Shown: positions 60,460 to 64,000 of the stretch, piece by piece
How the letters are laid out: every line of letters begins with the position of its first letter
Numbering within the stretch: position 1 is the stretch's first letter
Source of the DNA: Peristeroidobacter agariperforans
Lineage (GTDB): Bacteria > Pseudomonadota > Gammaproteobacteria > Steroidobacterales > Steroidobacteraceae
Assembly (NCBI RefSeq): GCF_004138335.1
Contig: NZ_RYFW01000008.1
Coordinates: 85,209 to 149,208 of the forward strand
Length of the DNA stretch: 64,000 nt
Direction: 5' to 3'
The notes under the pieces: model-generated
The model's input: only the letters and a program-made list of their open reading frames with translations
The model's database searches: none
What the model was told of the DNA's origin: nothing
Made by a program: the position numbers and the translations under genes

Positions 60460-60649
60460 TTGGACTGTGGCATTGCTCGGCGGGAATGTTCACAGTCTAG
60501 GTCGTTGCCTCACCTGTAATGCTACTGGCGACGCAACTCGTTATCACGAGAAGTCCGCAATCCGCATTCTGAATTGCTCTCCTCTGGCGGACTGAACCCT
60601 GTCCCGGAGATCCAGACCGTCGGGGGAATAGCCCTCAGCGGAGCGATCT

Positions 60650-62266
60650 TTACTCGGATTTTTCGTCGCGAGGCTCCGACGATTCATCCAATTCGCTTTG
60701 ACTGTACACTTCGCCCCGATCAGACGTTGATTGGTAGTTGATGTCAACCGGGACCTGATCGTGCGCGTCCTCGCGACGAAATTCGCCGTGAGCAGCGCGC
60801 AGTACAACGCGATTCCTCGTCCAGAGGTCTCGGTATGACGAGCAGGCCAGGAACTCATCGCCCAACTCCCTCATCCTGCCGTCTAGCCTGGTCCTCCATC
60901 TCAAGAGATCTTTCGAGTAATAGGCATCATCGGCCAAGTTGTTGGCTTGCTGCGGATCACTAAGATTATCGAAGAGCAACTCTCGTCCGTCGCTACGGTA
61001 TCGAGCATAGGTATAGCGCTTATCGCGTAGCGCACGCCATTCAAACCCGTCCTTCCATAGAAAGGTGTGCCCCATGCCCTGCAAGAAAGCAAACTCCGGC
61101 TGCGGTCCCGCCTGCCCCAAAGCTAAATGCGATACGTCAGCACCCTCAACTTGATCGGGGATGCGTAGTTTGAGTAAACCTAGAATTGTCGGAAGTAGAT
61201 CCGGAGTGGAGATCGTAGCGTCCGACACCAATCCCTTTGGAATCTTCCCCGGCCATCGAATCAACAGCGGCACACGAACCGACTCCTCATAGAACGTCAT
61301 TTTGAATACCCTGCCATGCGCGCCGAACATCTCGCCGTGGTCCGACGTGAATACAACAACGGTATTGTCCGCCACAGCAGCCTCATCAAGCGCCTTCAAC
61401 AAGGCTCCCAACTGTTCATCCACGCTCGAGACCATAGCGTAATACACACGCATGAACTCAATCAGATTCCTCTTCCAGAATTCATGCCAAGCTTTCGGGT
61501 CAGTATTACGGTCCATTCTCGGGTCCGGAGAATCTTGCCAGGTGCTCGGGAACTGAAAATTAACACCCTTGAATTTTCTATACAGATGCGCTGGGACATT
61601 CTGCTCTGTCCATGGATCGTGTGGCGGACTCAGAGCCAGCACAAGATTGAATGGCTGTCTGCGTCTTGCCTTCTCCCTTATGTATTGGGTGGCCAGCTCA
61701 GTGAATGCTTTCGGCCCATAGCCGGAAATCCGCTGTGGAACATCTGAGTTGGTAAAGTAAAATGCATTGTAGTTCAGATGCCAGAAGTTGAACCCAGCCC
61801 AGTAGTCTTCGAATCCCAGGCGGTATGGACCAGGCGGAACGAACTGATTGGCGATAGTCCCGTGATCCGAGTCGTTGGCCCATAGGTGCCATTTTCCGAT
61901 CAGAGCATTCACATAGCCAGCGCGATTCAAGATGTGCGCCAGCGCGTCTTGATTAGGGTTCAGCCTGAGTTCGTTAACTACCATTCCCGTGCTGCTGGAA
62001 TATTTTCCGGTCAGAAGTGACGCACGAAATGCTGAGCACACTGGAGTGCTGGCCACAAAATTCTTGAAATTCACCCCTTGCTTTGCCAAAAGATCGATAT
62101 TCGGTGTGATTGCTCTGGGATCGCCTGCATATCCAAGAGACTGGTAACGCAACTGATCTGCAATCACCACAACCACATTTGGTCGCGGAGGAGCACCGAG
62201 CAGCACTCCTGACCAGGTCATGCACAGGGCCCCCAGTGCTCCAATGCGGAGCATGACCATCAGCAT
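60650..62266 (-). CDS. Type I sulfatase (formylglycine-dependent), exported
   Basis: 538 residues with a signal peptide (LRIGALGALCMTWSGVLLGA). The first metal ligand is in VVVVIADQLRYQ, and the formylglycine site is CSAFRASLLTGKYSSSTGMV with Cys77 and Arg81. The motif is C-x-A-x-R rather than the usual C-x-P-x-R. Other family blocks are HLWANDSDHGT, VVVFTSDHGEMFGAHGRVFK, and KMTFYEESVRVPLLIRWPGK. Such enzymes remove sulfate esters from glycans or aryl compounds. A GGGGAGGGA ribosome site precedes the start. It is downstream of a small membrane protein gene and opposite an arylsulfotransferase-like gene. Confidence 0.92.
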   Translation of the reverse strand: MLMVMLRIGALGALCMTWSGVLLGAPPRPNVVVVIADQLRYQSLGYAGDPRAITPNIDLLAKQGVNFKNFVASTPVCSAFRASLLTGKYSSSTGMVVNELRLNPNQDALAHILNRAGYVNALIGKWHLWANDSDHGTIANQFVPPGPYRLGFEDYWAGFNFWHLNYNAFYFTNSDVPQRISGYGPKAFTELATQYIREKARRRQPFNLVLALSPPHDPWTEQNVPAHLYRKFKGVNFQFPSTWQDSPDPRMDRNTDPKAWHEFWKRNLIEFMRVYYAMVSSVDEQLGALLKALDEAAVADNTVVVFTSDHGEMFGAHGRVFKMTFYEESVRVPLLIRWPGKIPKGLVSDATISTPDLLPTILGLLKLRIPDQVEGADVSHLALGQAGPQPEFAFLQGMGHTFLWKDGFEWRALRDKRYTYARYRSDGRELLFDNLSDPQQANNLADDAYYSKDLLRWRTRLDGRMRELGDEFLACSSYRDLWTRNRVVLRAAHGEFRREDAHDQVPVDINYQSTSDRGEVYSQSELDESSEPRDEKSE

Positions 62267-62376
62267 TTGGGTCCCTCCCCTTTAGCTCAAGCTCTGGATA
62301 TTGCTGAAAAGACCCCTCGGAGACACATGTTCACCCCCAAGCCCCGCCGACGGCACGGAATCAGAAATTGTTGCTA

Positions 62377-62781
62377 CTAGAGACTTCGATCCATTCGCTT
62401 CCTGAGTGCGCCGCGCCCCCACGCGTAACATGACACCGCGATAACGAGCGCCAAACCCAGCATTGGGGACGAAAGGCAGCGCCAGATCTCCGATCCAACT
62501 TCTGGATATTCAGCTACCACTACGACGCCAACACCCAGTACGAGACCGACAATCAATAGCAGCTTGAGGGTGAATCTTAACGTATGCGCAAGCAATCTTG
62601 CGGATTGGGTTGTCATCAAAGCTGGCTTGTGGTCATCATGCACGCTAGTCGACCGCATAATCTCAACTGACTCCTTCGATACAACAACGATTGACATCGC
62701 GTCATCACTCAGCCGCATTAGCCAGAACAATTCAAGAGCGACTATCGAACTCAACAGCAGTAGGCACGTTCCTATTAGCAT
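62377..62781 (-). CDS. Small hypothetical membrane protein
   Basis: 134 residues with three hydrophobic segments (about 2-22, 68-90 and 104-122) and a short polar stretch between the first two. No family recognised. Same strand as the sulfatase, 110 bases upstream, so cotranscription is possible. Divergent from the gene at 62923. Confidence 0.55.
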   Translation of the reverse strand: MLIGTCLLLLSSIVALELFWLMRLSDDAMSIVVVSKESVEIMRSTSVHDDHKPALMTTQSARLLAHTLRFTLKLLLIVGLVLGVGVVVVAEYPEVGSEIWRCLSSPMLGLALVIAVSCYAWGRGALRKRMDRSL

Positions 62782-62922
62782 TTCCGATACTCCATACTCT
62801 GTTCACAGACACACGGCGGATCATGGGGAAATCTGATGACACATCCGGCCATTGAGCCCGGCCGGTAACATTCCTATAACATCACGTGACCGCACATGAG
62901 AGAGTCTTTGTAACCAAAGAGT

Positions 62923-63951
62923 GTGCCGCTGTTCGCCGTGAACAAATCTATTCCAGTATGGACGCTCCTACTCTGCGTGCTACTCGGCGGAGTTCTTACC
63001 GTGTTCTTCGGCTGGTCAGTCCGAAATGCGATCGACGCGCCATCTCAATCTGCCCGAATAGGCAGAGCATCGGTCGCAATTGCCTCGTTCCCTGACCTCC
63101 TTCAGACGGTGTTCCTGGAGCTTACGACGCCACGAGAACGCATCTTCGAAGTACCCAGGCCCTCAATCGATACGACTGACCTCCACCCCGTTCACTCACG
63201 GTCGGGGATTCGAATCGATGGCTTGATTGCGAAGGTCAACGAAGAAGCTCTTCTTTACGCGCCAGGTTGGCGGCTTGTTATCGGAGGATTCCAGGTTGAC
63301 GGAACGTTCGTACAATCCGCCCTACTTTTCTCGCCTGAGATGACACTGACGCGAGTAGTAAAGTTCAAGGATATGGAAATCGCTGGAAAGAAATCCAGGT
63401 CGACAGGCCGACTCTTTATCCATGGCTTTTCCATACTGAATGATGGCTCCATGATCGTCACCTTCGACGGTGGTGCCGCCATTCAGCGCTTTGACGCTTG
63501 CGGCAAGCGTATGTGGTCTACGGCTGGCGACTTCAGCCACGCAGTCACCCTTGAAGAGGATCAAGAGTACGTATGGACCATCAGGGACATGGACGGATTA
63601 CCATTGAGCGCCGCAGTTCAACTGACTACCGCGACGGGTAAGATCGTTCGTCAAATCTCGATGCTGGATGTCATTCGCCGCAATCCTGATGTAGACATAC
63701 TGTCTGTGAACCAGAGAGATAACAACCTGCCGGGAGACAATCCGAAGGCCGCGCCGCCGGAGTGGTATGGAGACCCATTCCACCTGAACGACGTCGATCC
63801 GTTACCGCACAGCATGGCGCCGGCGTTCCCTTCGTACACAGATAAGGACGTTCTCATTAGCGCTCGCGCATTGGGTAATCCCCCCGTTTATAGCTGCAGC
63901 CAGAAGTGGAAAGGAACTAAGCAGCCATCGCCAACTTCTGTATCGGCGTGA
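62923..63951 (+). CDS. Arylsulfotransferase (ASST)-like membrane-anchored protein, 3'-truncated by an IS
   Basis: 342 residues as read. An N-terminal anchor (IPVWTLLLCVLLGGVLTVFF) is followed by ASST-type propeller elements: RLFIHGFSILNDGSMIVTFD, GAAIQRFDACGKRMWSTAGD, FSHAVTLEEDQEYVWTIRD and WYGDPFHLNDVDPLPHSMAP. Genuine homologues continue with more blades after DVLISARAL, but here the frame enters the terminal sequence of an IS3-type element at about 63873 and ends with about 25 unrelated residues. The gene is therefore disrupted and has lost its C-terminal blades. ASST enzymes move sulfate between aryl donors and acceptors without PAPS, and a sulfatase lies next door. Confidence 0.75.
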   Translation: MPLFAVNKSIPVWTLLLCVLLGGVLTVFFGWSVRNAIDAPSQSARIGRASVAIASFPDLLQTVFLELTTPRERIFEVPRPSIDTTDLHPVHSRSGIRIDGLIAKVNEEALLYAPGWRLVIGGFQVDGTFVQSALLFSPEMTLTRVVKFKDMEIAGKKSRSTGRLFIHGFSILNDGSMIVTFDGGAAIQRFDACGKRMWSTAGDFSHAVTLEEDQEYVWTIRDMDGLPLSAAVQLTTATGKIVRQISMLDVIRRNPDVDILSVNQRDNNLPGDNPKAAPPEWYGDPFHLNDVDPLPHSMAPAFPSYTDKDVLISARALGNPPVYSCSQKWKGTKQPSPTSVSA

Positions 63952-64000
63952 ACCCACCTAGCGCCATGTTGGGACGCTCATTGTTGTACGTCCAGAGCCA
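63873..64000 (-). mobile_element. Right end of an IS3 family element, continuing beyond the window
   Basis: The last 84 bases encode the C-terminus of an IS3-type OrfB on the minus strand. Outside its stop codon comes a stretch with a likely terminal repeat beginning GGGTAATCCCCCCG at about 63873. The other end lies outside the window. It interrupts the ASST-like gene. The family differs from the IS at 28026, whose OrfB ends with a different sequence. Confidence 0.7.
63917..64000 (-). CDS. IS3 family transposase OrfB, C-terminal part (runs off window)
   Basis: 27 codons reading WLWTYNNERPNMALGGFTPI then QKLAMAA and a TAG at 63917. This is the very common C-terminus of an IS3-family DDE transposase. 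The rest lies beyond the window. Confidence 0.85.
   Translation of the reverse strand, partial: WLWTYNNERPNMALGGFTPIQKLAMAA

Noticed and set aside
1..64000. CRISPR arrays, prophage genes, toxin-antitoxin pairs, tRNA or rRNA genes.
   Set aside because: No regularly spaced repeats, phage structural genes, paired small genes of known TA families or RNA cloverleaf sequences were recognised.

Overview
The window is GC-rich DNA with TonB receptors, PQQ enzymes, Lrp/AsnC regulators, YkvI-type carriers and LytS/LytTR signalling. This fits a free-living, catabolically versatile gammaproteobacterium, perhaps of the Steroidobacter/Nevskiales type. That placement is inferred from gene content and no rRNA or marker gene is present. 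No tRNA, rRNA or CRISPR array was seen.

Region A (1-21 kb) is a compact peptide and D-amino-acid catabolic island. One operon (104-8369), mostly joined by ATGA overlaps, carries a DUF885 metallopeptidase-like protein, a POT peptide symporter, an M81 (MlrC-type) metallopeptidase, an ornithine-cyclodeaminase-family enzyme, a PLP threonine/serine dehydratase, a cytochrome P450 and a small membrane protein. Around it lie a DauA-like D-amino acid dehydrogenase, two exported D-aminoacylase-family amidohydrolases, a TonB receptor, a D-serine-dehydratase-like PLP enzyme, a YkvI-type carrier, two XRE-cupin regulators, an Lrp regulator and tryptophan 2,3-dioxygenase. Together they could take up peptides containing D-residues, or N-acyl-D-amino acids, and turn them into keto acids and ammonia. 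AT-rich inverted repeats lie in the control regions.

Region B (21.3-28 kb) holds a diguanylate cyclase, an operon of TonB receptor, OmpR-type regulator and histidine kinase, and a GST. Region C (28-36 kb) is an insertion-sequence graveyard. It has an IS3-family element with terminal repeats and a 4-bp target duplication, an inverted copy of its last 112 bp 3.7 kb away, at least four further transposase remnants, a GT-C-like membrane protein, a Tat-exported DUF4185-like protein and a broken M20 peptidase.

Region D (35.8-50 kb) is ordinary accessory chromosome: YciI/GlxA-AraC, CMD, amidohydrolase, thioredoxin-like and Lrp genes, a LytS/LytTR pair, an EEP-family protein, NmrA/HxlR, AraC and a MetX-like acyltransferase. 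Region E (50-64 kb) is an envelope or polysaccharide-flavoured stretch: two DPM1-type glycosyltransferases (one fused to GtrA), a PQQ dehydrogenase with a cytochrome c domain, a second DUF4185-like Tat protein, a FadR-type regulator, a sulfatase, and an arylsulfotransferase-like gene whose 3' end is cut off by another IS3 element that runs off the window.
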